Counted from the stretch's first letter, positions 34,012 through 43,235 are shown. The stretch is DNA of 64,000 nucleotides from Rhodococcus sp. X156 (GCF_004006015.1 NZ_CP034766.1:2389001-2453000), one strand, 5' to 3'. Made by a program: numbers and translations. The notes: generated by a model not told the origin, from the letters alone.

Positions 34012-36600
34012 TCAGCCCTGGATCCAGGTGTCCTTCCCACCGCCGCCGCGCGAGGTGTTCACGATCTTGGTGCCCGCGGGCGCCACCCGGGTGAGCGCGG
34101 CCGGCACCACGTGCGCGTCCACCCGGTCGCCGTCGGCGCGCAGGTGCACGAACGCCCGCAGGTCCACGTGGTGGGGGTAGAAGCCGGTGCCGTCGAAGGT
34201 GGGGTGGGTGGACAGCGGCACCACCTCCTGGGCGACGTAGCGCTCCGGGTGGGTCATCAGCTCCACCCGACGCTCGGCCAGCTCCTCGTCGGTGCACTCC
34301 GGCCCGATGGTGATGCCCGCACCACCGAAGCCGTCGATGGGCTTGACCACCAGCTCCGCGAGCCGGCCGAGCACCTCGTCGCGCTGGGCGCGGTCGGCGC
34401 ACACCATGGTGGGCACCTGGTCGAGGATGGGCGCCTGGCCCAGGTAGTAGTCGATCATCGCCGGGACGTAGGGGTAGATCGCCTTGTCGTCACCCACCCC
34501 GTTGCCCAGCGCGTTGGCCAGGGTCAGGGTGCCGTTGCCCAGCGCCTCGGTGAGCCCCTGGCGCAGCGGCTGGCCGTCGTGGCCGAGGGAGGACAGCAGC
34601 ATGTCCTCGTCCATCCGCACGTAGAGCACGTCGATGCGCCGGGACTGGCGCCCGTGGTGCAGGTGCAGCACTCCGTCGTTCACCGAGAGGTTCTCCGTGC
34701 GCACCAGCGGCAGCCCGGTCTGGTCGGCGATCAGCTTGTGCTCGAAGTAGGCCGAGTCCTGCCAGCCGGAGGTGAGCACCGCGGCGGACACCGCGTCACC
34801 GGCCCGCGGGGGTGCGGCGGCCAGCAGGGTGTCCCGGATCATCCCGGCCACCGCGTCGTGGGAGAGCACGTCGGCCGGCATCTCCAGCTCGGGGAGAGTT
34901 CCGCACATCAGGCTGCGGTTGGCCAGGGCGTAGGCGACGCCGGAGGGCACCCGCAGGTTGTCCTCCAGCACCAGCCACGAGCCGGGTCCGGTGCACACCA
35001 GGTCGACCCCGCTGAAGTGGGTGCGCACCCGCCCGCGTGGGGCCAGCAGCCCGCTCTCGCGCAGGCCCGGCGCCCGGTCGAGCACCTCCGGCGGCAGCAC
35101 CCCGTCGTGCACCAGCGTGCGCTCGCCGTAGACGTCCTCGATGAACGCGTTGAGCGCCAGCGTGCGCTGGGCGAGGCCGCGCTGCAGCAGCTCCCAGTCG
35201 TGGGCGGGCACCAGCCGCGGCACCACGTCCAGCGGGAAGATCTGCGGCTGGCCCTCCCCGCTGACCCGGAAGGTCACCCCGTCGATGCTCTGCTCCCGCT
35301 CCACCTCCGCCTGCCGCTTGCGCAGCCCGGCCGGACCGAGCCCGGCGGCGAGCTTCAGCACGTGCTGGTACTCCGGCCGCACCTCGCCCCGGTGGTCCAC
35401 GGCCTCGTCGTGCACGTCCACCACGGGGGGGCTGCCCAGCAGCTGGTAGCCGTGCAGCAGCGTGCCCTCGGGGTCGGAGATCTCCGCCTGCGGGGTGAGC
35501 AGGCACGCCGTCTCGGCCATCAGCAGGTCCACGACGTCGGTGAGCAGGCCGCGCCGGCGCAGGGTGCGGCGCTGACGGGAGGCCGAGCTGCCCACGTGCA
35601 CGGCGCTGCGGGCCAGCTCGGAGATGGTGTCCCAGTCGCCGGTCTGCACCAGCTGCGGACGCAGCATCCGCACCAGCGAGTCGACCACCTCTCCGGCAGG
35701 ACGGGGCGTGCCGGTGACCACGTCGACCAGCTCCCCCTCCAGCCCGGAGCGGGCCGCCCGCCACAGCGCGGCGCGGTTCAGCGTGGTGGAGACCTGCAGC
35801 GGCGGGACGCCTGCCCGCAGGTCTGCCACCTCGCGCTCCACCAGCGCGCGGAAGAGGCCGGCGATGAGCACCACCGAGTCCACCGACGGGCAGCCGTCGC
35901 AGATCCGCAGCTCCAGGGTGGGCAGCCGGGTGGAGGGGCGGACGTCGAAGTAGACCATCCCCGGGTCGGTGATCACCCCGCTGGAGACCAGGTCGCCGAC
36001 CAGCGCGTCGTACTCCGCGGCCGAGCCGGCGCCGCTGCTGGCGCCGGTGGTGGGCCAGCGCAGCCACACCAGGGTGCGGGCGCTGGCGTAGCCGGTGTCC
36101 GAGCCGTCGGCCCAGAACGGCGAGCTGGAGCTGAGCGCGAGGAAGACCGCCAGGTAGGGCGCCACCCGGTTGGCCACCACCACCGCCTCGTCCCGGTCGG
36201 GCAGGTCCACGTGCACCTGGGTGCCGCAGATCAGCTGCTCGCGGGCCAGCAGCTGGTAGTCGGCGAGCATCCGCCGGTAGCGCGGGGTCTGCGTCACCTG
36301 CATCTCCGAGGGCACCGACAGCGGCACCGCCCCCGCGGCCACCACCCCCATGCCCAGCTCGGCTGCTGCGCTGCACAGCATCCGCCGGTGACCGACCAGG
36401 TCGGCGCGCAGCGCCTGCAGGTCGGCGAACGCCCCGCTGTTCACCTCGACCACGCAGCGCTGCAGCTCCTCCACGTAGACCTGCGGAGGAAGCGTGGCCA
36501 GCAGCTCCGGCGCCCGCGCGGTGAGTCGTCGCGTGCGCGCGTCGACGAGGTGGAACTCCTCCTCGACGCCCATCTTCCTGATCCCCCCAGATGCAGTCAT
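34012..36600 (-). CDS. Carboxylate-amine ligase (GCS2/YbdK) fused to circularly permuted ATP-grasp
   Basis: The 862-aa protein carries two peptide-bond-forming folds. Residues 1-370 match the YbdK/GCS2 type glutamate-cysteine ligase family (MGVEEEFHLVD, CGTQVHVDLPDRDEA, LELRICDGCPSVDSV). Residues about 400-860 match the circularly permuted type-2 ATP-grasp family (FIEDVYGERTLVHDG, WLVLEDNLRVPSGVAYALAN, VKPIDGFGGAGITIGPE). Each could join an amino group to a carboxylate with ATP. ATG 36600 is 7 nt behind TACGTT; ATG 36573, directly before GVEEEF, is an alternative. With the amidotransferase 68 bp downstream and the peptidase it suggests assembly of a short peptide amide. The substrates are unknown. 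Confidence 0.85.
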   Translation of the reverse strand: MTASGGIRKMGVEEEFHLVDARTRRLTARAPELLATLPPQVYVEELQRCVVEVNSGAFADLQALRADLVGHRRMLCSAAAELGMGVVAAGAVPLSVPSEMQVTQTPRYRRMLADYQLLAREQLICGTQVHVDLPDRDEAVVVANRVAPYLAVFLALSSSSPFWADGSDTGYASARTLVWLRWPTTGASSGAGSAAEYDALVGDLVSSGVITDPGMVYFDVRPSTRLPTLELRICDGCPSVDSVVLIAGLFRALVEREVADLRAGVPPLQVSTTLNRAALWRAARSGLEGELVDVVTGTPRPAGEVVDSLVRMLRPQLVQTGDWDTISELARSAVHVGSSASRQRRTLRRRGLLTDVVDLLMAETACLLTPQAEISDPEGTLLHGYQLLGSPPVVDVHDEAVDHRGEVRPEYQHVLKLAAGLGPAGLRKRQAEVEREQSIDGVTFRVSGEGQPQIFPLDVVPRLVPAHDWELLQRGLAQRTLALNAFIEDVYGERTLVHDGVLPPEVLDRAPGLRESGLLAPRGRVRTHFSGVDLVCTGPGSWLVLEDNLRVPSGVAYALANRSLMCGTLPELEMPADVLSHDAVAGMIRDTLLAAAPPRAGDAVSAAVLTSGWQDSAYFEHKLIADQTGLPLVRTENLSVNDGVLHLHHGRQSRRIDVLYVRMDEDMLLSSLGHDGQPLRQGLTEALGNGTLTLANALGNGVGDDKAIYPYVPAMIDYYLGQAPILDQVPTMVCADRAQRDEVLGRLAELVVKPIDGFGGAGITIGPECTDEELAERRVELMTHPERYVAQEVVPLSTHPTFDGTGFYPHHVDLRAFVHLRADGDRVDAHVVPAALTRVAPAGTKIVNTSRGGGGKDTWIQG

Positions 36601-36696
36601 GCGGCCAAACGTAAGTGCGCCACGTGACGGCCCGGTTACAGCAGCGTGACGCCCACGGCGCGACCCCACCGGACCTCGACCAGCCCGGGGACCGGT

Positions 36697-38409
36697 TCAG
36701 CTCAGGGCGTCGTCGGGCAACCAGTCCGCGCCCAGCAGCTCGGCGATGGAGTGCAGCGCCGTGGTGTCGGCACCCACGCTGTCGCTGCTCTGGCGCAACC
36801 GGTCCAGCATCACCGCGGCCACCTGCTCCTCCACTGTGCTCACCCCGTAGCCGAGGTACCACGGGCACACCTGGTGGTCGCGGTGCGTGCGCCCCAGGGT
36901 CTGGCGCGCCTCGATGCCCGAGTACGACGGCTGGTGGATCAGCCCCACCCGTGGGGTGGCGCTGGCCCGCGTGCCGTCGGCCAGCAGCTCGTTGGCGTGC
37001 AGGCTGATCGAGGAGCTGGTGTTGAACACCACGACGTCGGCGGCACCGCGCTGGAACAGCATCCGCTCGTGCTCGCGGTCGGCGTCCGGGCCGAAGATGC
37101 GCGCCACCTGCAGGCCCCGGTCGGTGAGCAGCTCGGCCAGCGGCTCGGCGGCGGTGCCCACGAAGTTCACCGACACCGCCACCTGGTAGCCGCGCTCCAC
37201 CTGGGCATGCACCCACTCCGCGCTCGCCGGGGCCCGCAGCATGCCGGCCTTCTGCCGGAAGCGCAGCACCGCCGCCCGCCCGCGAGCCACGTCGCGCCCG
37301 CGCCGGGCCAGGCCCATCTCCCGGCAGTACTCGCCCCACTCGCTCTCGTAGGCGCTGCGCTCGTCGGCGGAGAGGTCCACCGGCAGGCCGTCCAGCGGCG
37401 CCGGCCCCCACGGTGCGGAGCGGTGCAGCATCACCGGTGGGTCGGCCTCGGTGAGCCAGCCGCGCACCGTCTCGGTGGCCGCCTGCTGCACCGCCCCGGA
37501 CTCCTTGGCCTGCGCCGTCCAGGTCCACCGCGTGCCGGAGCGCTCCAGCGGGATGCCGGCGGCGGCCATCCGGGCGCCCAGCGGCGACCACCGCGCCGGC
37601 GGCTCGTCGTGCACCTGCGCGAACAGTGGCGACAGGTACGTCATCTCGCCGGGGTGGTGGCCGGGCGTGGCGGTGAGGGCGAGCACGAACGGCGCGGTGT
37701 CGTGGGCGTCGGTGTAGCGGGCGACGCGACGCATCGCGGTGGTGCGCTGGGTGTCGGTGTGCCGGTACAGGTGTGCCTCGTCCAGCACGCAGATGCCGAA
37801 GCGGTAGCGCGGCTTGCCGTTGCGGGCCAACAGCTTGCGCAGCTGGTCCGGCGAGAGCAGCAGCCAGCGCAGCCCGCCGTCGCCCACCGCGGCGATGGAG
37901 GCCCGCCAGTGCGCGATGGTGATGGAGGTGGGCCGGTCCACCGTCACCAGCACGCTGGTCTCCCCGCGCAGCTCGGCGATCTCGCGGACCGCCATGACCG
38001 CGGTGATGGTCTTGCCGGTGCCCGGGTCGTCGGCCAGGTAGAAGCCGCGGGCGCCGGCACGGGCGGCAGCGACGATGGCCTCGGCCCCGTCGCACTGCTC
38101 GGGCCGCGGCAGCCGCGGGTGGGCCTGCGCACCGGGGCCCACCTCGCCGTTGAGCTCGTCCTCCACGAAGCGCTGGTAGCTGTAGGGCAGCGAGGCGTAG
38201 GGCGCCAGCGCGGCGGGCAGCTCGGCGCCCACGTAGGCGTGGGCCTTCCAGGCCGGCACGTAGCTGACGCCGGGCAGCTGCACCCGGAAGGGCACCTCGA
38301 GGATCCAGATCCGCTCCCCCGCGCCCGCGGTGGGCACCGGCTTGACCGTCTTGGCGGTGCGGGTGCGGGGGGTGCTGGCGCGGCGCCTGCTCGGTGCTCG
38401 GCCGGTCAC
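36697..38409 (-). CDS. Orphan SF2 helicase (SNF2/strawberry-notch-like)
   Basis: A 570-aa superfamily-2 ATPase with motif I DDPGTGKTIT, motif II VLDEAHLYR, motif III ALTATPG and motif VI LGRTHRDHQ. The last phrase resembles the GRTHRxNQ of strawberry-notch proteins and of some phage helicases more than ordinary SNF2 remodelers. No partner (methylase, nuclease, regulator) is adjacent. The start is GTG 38409, divergent to the PrmC-like gene with 73 bp between; no ribosome-binding site is obvious. DNA translocation or unwinding is inferred from motifs; its role is unknown. Confidence 0.7.
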   Translation of the reverse strand: MTGRAPSRRRASTPRTRTAKTVKPVPTAGAGERIWILEVPFRVQLPGVSYVPAWKAHAYVGAELPAALAPYASLPYSYQRFVEDELNGEVGPGAQAHPRLPRPEQCDGAEAIVAAARAGARGFYLADDPGTGKTITAVMAVREIAELRGETSVLVTVDRPTSITIAHWRASIAAVGDGGLRWLLLSPDQLRKLLARNGKPRYRFGICVLDEAHLYRHTDTQRTTAMRRVARYTDAHDTAPFVLALTATPGHHPGEMTYLSPLFAQVHDEPPARWSPLGARMAAAGIPLERSGTRWTWTAQAKESGAVQQAATETVRGWLTEADPPVMLHRSAPWGPAPLDGLPVDLSADERSAYESEWGEYCREMGLARRGRDVARGRAAVLRFRQKAGMLRAPASAEWVHAQVERGYQVAVSVNFVGTAAEPLAELLTDRGLQVARIFGPDADREHERMLFQRGAADVVVFNTSSSISLHANELLADGTRASATPRVGLIHQPSYSGIEARQTLGRTHRDHQVCPWYLGYGVSTVEEQVAAVMLDRLRQSSDSVGADTTALHSIAELLGADWLPDDALS

Positions 38410-38482
38410 GGCAGGGCTCTGCGGGAAGTGTCGATGGCGAACAGGCTAGCGCCTGCCCACGTCGGGAGTAGGTTCGCCGCTG

Positions 38483-39349
38483 ATGGCCGTCGACCTCGAC
38501 CCCGAGCACGTCAGTGCGCTCGTCGCGCAGCTGCGTGCGGCGGGCTGCGTGTTCGCCGAGGACGAGGCCCAGCTCCTGGCCCGGTCCGCCGACACCGTGG
38601 CTGAGCTGGCCGCGACGGTGGCCCAGCGCAGGTCGGGAACCCCGCTGGAGCACGTGCTGGGCTGGACCGAGTTCGACGGTCTCGTGGTGGCGGTGGACCC
38701 CGGGGTGTTCGTCCCGCGCCGGCGCACCGAGGCGCTGGCCGAGCAGGCCGTGACGGCGGCCCGCTCGCTGGGGCGGCCCCCGCGGGTGGTGGTGGACCTG
38801 TGCTGCGGGTGCGCCGCGGTGGGGCTGGCGGTGCTCACCGGGCTGGCCAGCGGGCCTGAGCCCGTCGACGGGGTGCAGCTGTACGCCTCCGACATCGACG
38901 CGCCCGCGGTGCGCTGCGCCGCCCGCAACCTCGCCGGCACCGGCGCCCGGGTGCTGCACGGCGACCTGTTCGACGCCCTGCCGGCCCAGCTGCACGGGGA
39001 GGTGGACGTGGTGGTCGCCAACGTGCCGTTCGTGCCGACGGCCGAGCTGGCGCTGCTGCCCACCGAGGCACGCGACCACGAGCCGCGGGTGGCCCTCGAC
39101 GGTGGCCCGGACGGGTTGCGGGTGCTGGCCCGCACCTGCGCGGCAGCCCCGTCCTGGCTCGCCCCTGGCGGGCGGCTGCTGGCGCAGACCAGCGCCGCGC
39201 AGGCGCCCCAGGCGTGCGCCCTGCTGAGCGCGCACGGCCTGCAGCCGGCGGTGGTGCACGACCAGGAGCTGGACGCCACGGTGGTGCTGGGTCGCGCCCC
39301 TGAGCGGCACGAGCGCAGCCGCCCGCACAGTGACATCGTGGAGGCATGA
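38483..39349 (+). CDS. PrmC/HemK-related N5-glutamine methyltransferase-like protein
   Basis: The 288-aa protein has a helical N-terminus and a Rossmann SAM-binding domain: PLEHVLGWTEFDGLVVAV, VFVPRRRTEAL, motif I VVDLCCGCAAVGLAV and the acidic YASDIDAPAV. The usual NPPY that binds the glutamine is replaced by NVPF (VVANVPFVPTAEL), as fits a PrmC-related subfamily rather than the release-factor enzyme itself. ATG 38483 is 8 nt behind TAGGTT (38469-38474). It overlaps the DUF5709 gene by ATGA. The methylated substrate is unknown. Confidence 0.75.
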   Translation: MAVDLDPEHVSALVAQLRAAGCVFAEDEAQLLARSADTVAELAATVAQRRSGTPLEHVLGWTEFDGLVVAVDPGVFVPRRRTEALAEQAVTAARSLGRPPRVVVDLCCGCAAVGLAVLTGLASGPEPVDGVQLYASDIDAPAVRCAARNLAGTGARVLHGDLFDALPAQLHGEVDVVVANVPFVPTAELALLPTEARDHEPRVALDGGPDGLRVLARTCAAAPSWLAPGGRLLAQTSAAQAPQACALLSAHGLQPAVVHDQELDATVVLGRAPERHERSRPHSDIVEA

Positions 39350-39831
39350 CCGGACCTGAGAGCTTCAGAGATGAAGGGGACAGCGAGTACAGCCTGGACC
39401 CCGAGGACCAGCTGCCCCAGGAGGACACCCTGCTCTACCGGGGCGTGGACGACGCCCTAGACGAGGGCTACTCGCCACCGGAGTACCCGCGCCCGGAGAT
39501 GCGCCCGGACAGCTCGCCCACCTACGAGCGGGACGGCAGCGCCACCATGGACGAGCTGCTGGCGGAGGAGGTCCCCGACCCCGCGGCCGAGATCGACGAG
39601 CCGCTGGACCGCAACGACCAGTGGCGCTCCGACGTCGCCGAGCGGGCCAGCGAGTTCCCGCGGGACGAGGAGGTCGGCAGCCCGCGCTCCGGGCGGCTGG
39701 TCGCCCCGGACGAGGGCGTGGGCCCGGACCTCGACGCCGAGCTCTTCGCCGAGGACGTCGGCATCGACGGCAGTGCCGCCTCGGCCGAGGAGGCGGCGGT
39801 GCACGTGATCGACGAGGACGCGACGGACTAG
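39346..39831 (+). CDS. DUF5709 acidic protein
   Basis: A 161-aa, strongly acidic and probably disordered protein (DEGDSEYSLDPEDQLPQEDTL, YSPPEYPRPEM, LDRNDQWRSDVAERASEFPR) matching the actinobacterial DUF5709 family. The function is unknown. Its ATG overlaps the stop of the methyltransferase-like gene, so it is co-translated with it. A hydrolase gene follows 32 bp later. Confidence 0.75.
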   Translation: MTGPESFRDEGDSEYSLDPEDQLPQEDTLLYRGVDDALDEGYSPPEYPRPEMRPDSSPTYERDGSATMDELLAEEVPDPAAEIDEPLDRNDQWRSDVAERASEFPRDEEVGSPRSGRLVAPDEGVGPDLDAELFAEDVGIDGSAASAEEAAVHVIDEDATD

Positions 39832-39863
39832 TCCACGCCCCACCACGCACGCACGGAGGCTCG

Positions 39864-40628
39864 ATGTCCGGCTACGTCACCGTGAACGGGGTCAACACCT
39901 GGTACGCCGAGCACGGGTCCGGCGAGCCGCTGGTGCTGCTGCACGGCGGGATGAGCGACCAGCTCAACTTCATCGCCAACGTCGACGCGCTGGCCGAGCA
40001 CTTCCACGTCTACGTCCCGGAGCGCCGCGGCCACGGGCACACCCCCGACGTCCCCGGCCCCATCACCTACGAGCTGATGGCCCAGGACACCGTCGCCTTC
40101 CTCGACGAGGTGGTGGGTGGTCCGTGCCGGCTGATGGGCCACAGCGACGGGGCGACCATCGGGCTGCTGGTGGCCCTGCGCCGACCGGACCTGGTGCAGC
40201 GGCTGGTCAGCGTGAGCGGCAGCATCCACCACAGCGGCAGCGTGGAGGGCTGGCTGGAGGCGGAGGCGCTGGCGTCGGTGGTGGCCGACTCCTACGCCGC
40301 GGTGTCCCCCGACGGTCGCGAGCACCTCGCCGTGGTCGCCGCCAAGCTGGGCCGCATGTGGGCGGAGGAGCCGACCATGTCCCCGGAGGTGTTGCGCGAC
40401 GTCGCCGCCCGCACCCTGGTGATGGCCGGCGACGACGACGGCATCGCGCTGGAGCACACCGTGGCCATGTTCCGCGCCATCCCGGACGCCGAGCTGGCGG
40501 TGGTCCCCGGCACGTCGCACACGCTGCTGCTGGAGAAGCCGGACCTGTGCAACCGCATGGTGCTCGACTTCCTGCTCCACGACGCCACCCCCACCCTGGT
40601 GCCGCTGCGGCGCGCGGGCCGGCGCTGA
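39864..40628 (+). CDS. Alpha/beta hydrolase
   Basis: A 254-aa cytoplasmic alpha/beta-hydrolase with LLHGGMSDQ (oxyanion loop), the nucleophile elbow GHSDGA, an acid in MAGDDDG and His in GTSHTLL. The opening YVTVNGVNTWYAEHGSGEP is common to the haloalkane/epoxide/ester hydrolase-like group. ATG 39864 follows ACGGAGG. Substrate not predictable. Confidence 0.82.
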   Translation: MSGYVTVNGVNTWYAEHGSGEPLVLLHGGMSDQLNFIANVDALAEHFHVYVPERRGHGHTPDVPGPITYELMAQDTVAFLDEVVGGPCRLMGHSDGATIGLLVALRRPDLVQRLVSVSGSIHHSGSVEGWLEAEALASVVADSYAAVSPDGREHLAVVAAKLGRMWAEEPTMSPEVLRDVAARTLVMAGDDDGIALEHTVAMFRAIPDAELAVVPGTSHTLLLEKPDLCNRMVLDFLLHDATPTLVPLRRAGRR

Positions 40629-40709
40629 CCAGCGGCGAACCGGCTCGCTGTTACTCGCACGCAACGCTCGCCTGACGCCCCGGCAACCCCCCGCCTGGAC
40701 CATGCAGGG

Positions 40710-41786
40710 ATGCCCCGCGACACGAGCACGCGCACGCTGCCGGACCCGCCACCCCTGCGCGTGGTGCAGGACCCGCCGCCGGTGCCGGGGGGCGAGGTGC
40801 AGCTGAGGCACCGCACCATCCACGGCTACCGGCGGGCGTTCCGGACGGCGGGCAGTGGTCCGCCGCTGCTGCTCATCCACGGCATCGGGGACAGCTCCAG
40901 CACCTGGACCCACGTCATCGACGAGCTGGCCCAGAGCTTCACCGTCATCGCGCCCGACCTGCTGGGCCACGGCCGCTCGGACAAGCCGCGCGCGGACTAC
41001 TCGGTGGCCGCCTACGCCAACGGGATGCGCGACCTGCTCACCGTGCTGGGCATCGAGCGGGTCACCCTGGTGGGCCACTCCCTGGGCGGCGGCGTGGCCC
41101 TGCAGTTCGCCTACCAGTTCCCGCACATGGTGGAGCGGCTCGTCGTGGTGGCCCCCGGCGGGGTGACCAAGGAGGTCAACCCCGCGCTGCGCCTGGCTGC
41201 CCTGCCGGTGGCCAACCAGGCGCTGCGCCTGCTGCGGCTGCCCGGTTCCCTCACCGTGGTGGGCCTGCTCGGCCGGGTGTCCGAGCTGCTCTACCGGGGC
41301 CCGCTGAGGGGGGCCACGGTCTTCCACGACGTCCCCGACCTGGTGCGCGTGCTCAGCGACCTGCCCGACCCCACCGCGCGCGAGGCGTTCCTGCGCACGC
41401 TGCGGGCGGTGGTGGACTGGCGCGGGCAGGTGGTCACCATCCTCGACCGCGTGCACCTGACCTCCCAGCTGCCGGTGCAGATCATCTGGGGCGCGGTGGA
41501 CACCGTGGTCCCGGTCAGCCACGCCTACCTGGCCCACGCCGCCATGCCCGGCTCGCGGCTGGACGTCTTCCCCCGCAGCGGTCACTTCCCCTTCCGCGAC
41601 GACCCCGAGGGATTCCTGCGGGTGGTGCGGGAGTTCCTCGCCGAGACGGAGCCGATGGTGTTCGACCCGCAGGTGTGGCGGGAGACGCTCATCGCCGGCG
41701 TCGCCCCTGCCCTCGGGGAGAGCAGCCCCGCCATGCGCCGGGCGGTGCTGGGCACCATCGGCGCCGACGACCGGAGCGCCACGTGA
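40710..41786 (+). CDS. Alpha/beta hydrolase, Rv2715-like
   Basis: The 358-aa hydrolase shows LLIHGIGDSSSTW, APDLLGHGRSDKPRADYSV, the elbow GHSLGGG, Asp in IIWGAVDTVVP and His in SGHFPFRDDP. These phrases closely match what I recall of M. tuberculosis Rv2715, including the C-terminal end (GADDRSAT against GSNERSAT). Rv2715 is an uncharacterised hydrolase. The gene stands alone with 80 bp before and 58 bp after. Confidence 0.85.
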   Translation: MPRDTSTRTLPDPPPLRVVQDPPPVPGGEVQLRHRTIHGYRRAFRTAGSGPPLLLIHGIGDSSSTWTHVIDELAQSFTVIAPDLLGHGRSDKPRADYSVAAYANGMRDLLTVLGIERVTLVGHSLGGGVALQFAYQFPHMVERLVVVAPGGVTKEVNPALRLAALPVANQALRLLRLPGSLTVVGLLGRVSELLYRGPLRGATVFHDVPDLVRVLSDLPDPTAREAFLRTLRAVVDWRGQVVTILDRVHLTSQLPVQIIWGAVDTVVPVSHAYLAHAAMPGSRLDVFPRSGHFPFRDDPEGFLRVVREFLAETEPMVFDPQVWRETLIAGVAPALGESSPAMRRAVLGTIGADDRSAT

Positions 41787-41844
41787 GCGGCCGCGGCCTC
41801 CCCCGTCCCACCGAGAACGCCTGCAGGGGGCAACATGTCAGCAC

Positions 41845-42624
41845 ATGAGAACGCTCGAACCCACTGAGTTCACCGCGGTCCCCACCGAGGGCCGGGTGTT
41901 CACCCAGCAGCGCCGGGTCCGTGCCAACGACGTGGACCCACAACGGCGGCTGCGCCTGGACGGGATGGCGCGCTACCTCCAGGACATCGCCTTCGACGAC
42001 CTCAACGACGCCGGGTTCGGCGAGAAGCACGCCTACTGGGTGCTGCGTCGCTGCGTCGTCCGGGTGCTGCGTCCGGCCCAGTTCGACGAGGACGTCCGGC
42101 TGCACTCGTGGTGCTCGGGCTACGCCAGCCGGTGGTGCACCAAGCGGGTGCAGATCGAGGGCGACGACGGAGCGCTGATCGAGACCGAGGGCTTCTGGGT
42201 GAACGTCAGCGCCGAGACCGGGATGCCCACCCCGCTCTCCCAGGACTTCTTCTCGATGTTCCACCTGCCCGCGGCCGACCGGGAGCTGCGCTGGCGGCGG
42301 ATGCTCACCCCGCCCCGGGCGCCCGAGGGCGAGCACCTGCGGGGCACGCCGTTCCCGCTGCGGGTGACCGACTTCGACTGGTTCTCCCACGTGAACAACG
42401 CCGCCTACTGGTTTGCCGTGGAGGAGCACCTGGACGCCGAGCACCGCGGCCTGCTGGACGGCCCGCACGAGGCGGTGCTGGAGTACAACACCCCGATCAC
42501 CCGCGGTGAGCAGGTCGAGGTGATGACCACGACCGACGCTGACGCCGTGCACCTGTGGTTCCTGGTGGCCGGCCGTGTGCGCGCCGCTGCCCGCATCCGC
42601 CCGCTCGGCCCGGACGCGCTCTGA
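41845..42624 (+). CDS. Acyl-ACP thioesterase family protein
   Basis: The 259-aa protein has two hot-dog domains as in plant FatA-type acyl-ACP thioesterases and in mycobacterial Rv2001. Visible are RRVRANDVDPQRRLRLDGM in the first and FDWFSHVNNAAYW in the second, where Asp, Asn and His correspond to the catalytic N-x-H-V-N-N region. It should release free fatty acids from ACP or CoA. It could supply the acyl-CoA synthetase/reductase pair near 4.5-8.3 kb, but is not linked to it. Confidence 0.8.
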   Translation: MRTLEPTEFTAVPTEGRVFTQQRRVRANDVDPQRRLRLDGMARYLQDIAFDDLNDAGFGEKHAYWVLRRCVVRVLRPAQFDEDVRLHSWCSGYASRWCTKRVQIEGDDGALIETEGFWVNVSAETGMPTPLSQDFFSMFHLPAADRELRWRRMLTPPRAPEGEHLRGTPFPLRVTDFDWFSHVNNAAYWFAVEEHLDAEHRGLLDGPHEAVLEYNTPITRGEQVEVMTTTDADAVHLWFLVAGRVRAAARIRPLGPDAL

Positions 42625-42726
42625 GCTCCCCCACCCCCAGGTCGCCCACGCCACCGGCATGCGCAATGCTCGGGGAGGCCGCCGCACGGCGATGCTGAAC
42701 AACGCTGCGAGACAAGGGAGACCAGA

Positions 42727-42966
42727 GTGGCTGTGACCCGCGATGACCTGCGACGCCTGATCGACGCCGGGCCGGAGAACTACCGGCTGGTGCTGGAGGA
42801 GGGCAAGGCCAAGGTCACCGACCCGACCGACGAGGTGGACTCGGCCGACGTGGAGATCATCAACCGCGACGAGCTGGTGGAGCGCCTGCCCGCCGAGTAC
42901 AGCGACACCGACCTCGACCAGCTCGCCACCACCCTCGATGCCACGGTCGGTGACCTCGGCGCCTGA
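42727..42966 (+). CDS. Small acidic protein of unknown function
   Basis: A 79-aa acidic protein (MAVTRDDLRRLIDAGPENY, VDSADVEIINRDELVERLP). I do not recognise a family. GTG 42727 follows AAGGGAG at good spacing. It ends 11 bp before the DUF167 gene on the same strand, so the two are probably one transcript. Codon use is normal for the region, which supports a real gene. Confidence 0.6.
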   Translation: MAVTRDDLRRLIDAGPENYRLVLEEGKAKVTDPTDEVDSADVEIINRDELVERLPAEYSDTDLDQLATTLDATVGDLGA

Positions 42967-42977
42967 GCCACCACCAC

Positions 42978-43235
42978 GTGCGGGTCGCCATCCGGGTGCG
43001 CCCGGGCGCCAGTCGGACCGAGGTCGGTGGGTCTCACGACGGCGCCCTGGTGGTCCGGGTGGCGGCTCGCGCGGTGGACGGCAAGGCCACCGAGGCGGCG
43101 CTGCGAGCGGTGGCCGAGGCGTTCGGCGTGCGCCGCCGCGCGGTCGAGCTGGTCAGCGGGCCCACCAGCCGCACCAAGGTGATTGAGGTCACGGGCGGCA
43201 CGCAGGGCAGGCTCGACCACCTGTTGTCCGGCTGA
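42978..43235 (+). CDS. DUF167 (UPF0235, YggU-like) protein
   Basis: The 85-aa protein has the family phrases IRVRPGASRTEVGG, VRVAARAVDGKATEAAL and SGPTSRTKVIEV. The fold is known from YggU structures but the function is not. GTG 42978 is the only plausible start. tRNA-Lys follows 92 bp downstream. Confidence 0.85.
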   Translation: MRVAIRVRPGASRTEVGGSHDGALVVRVAARAVDGKATEAALRAVAEAFGVRRRAVELVSGPTSRTKVIEVTGGTQGRLDHLLSG

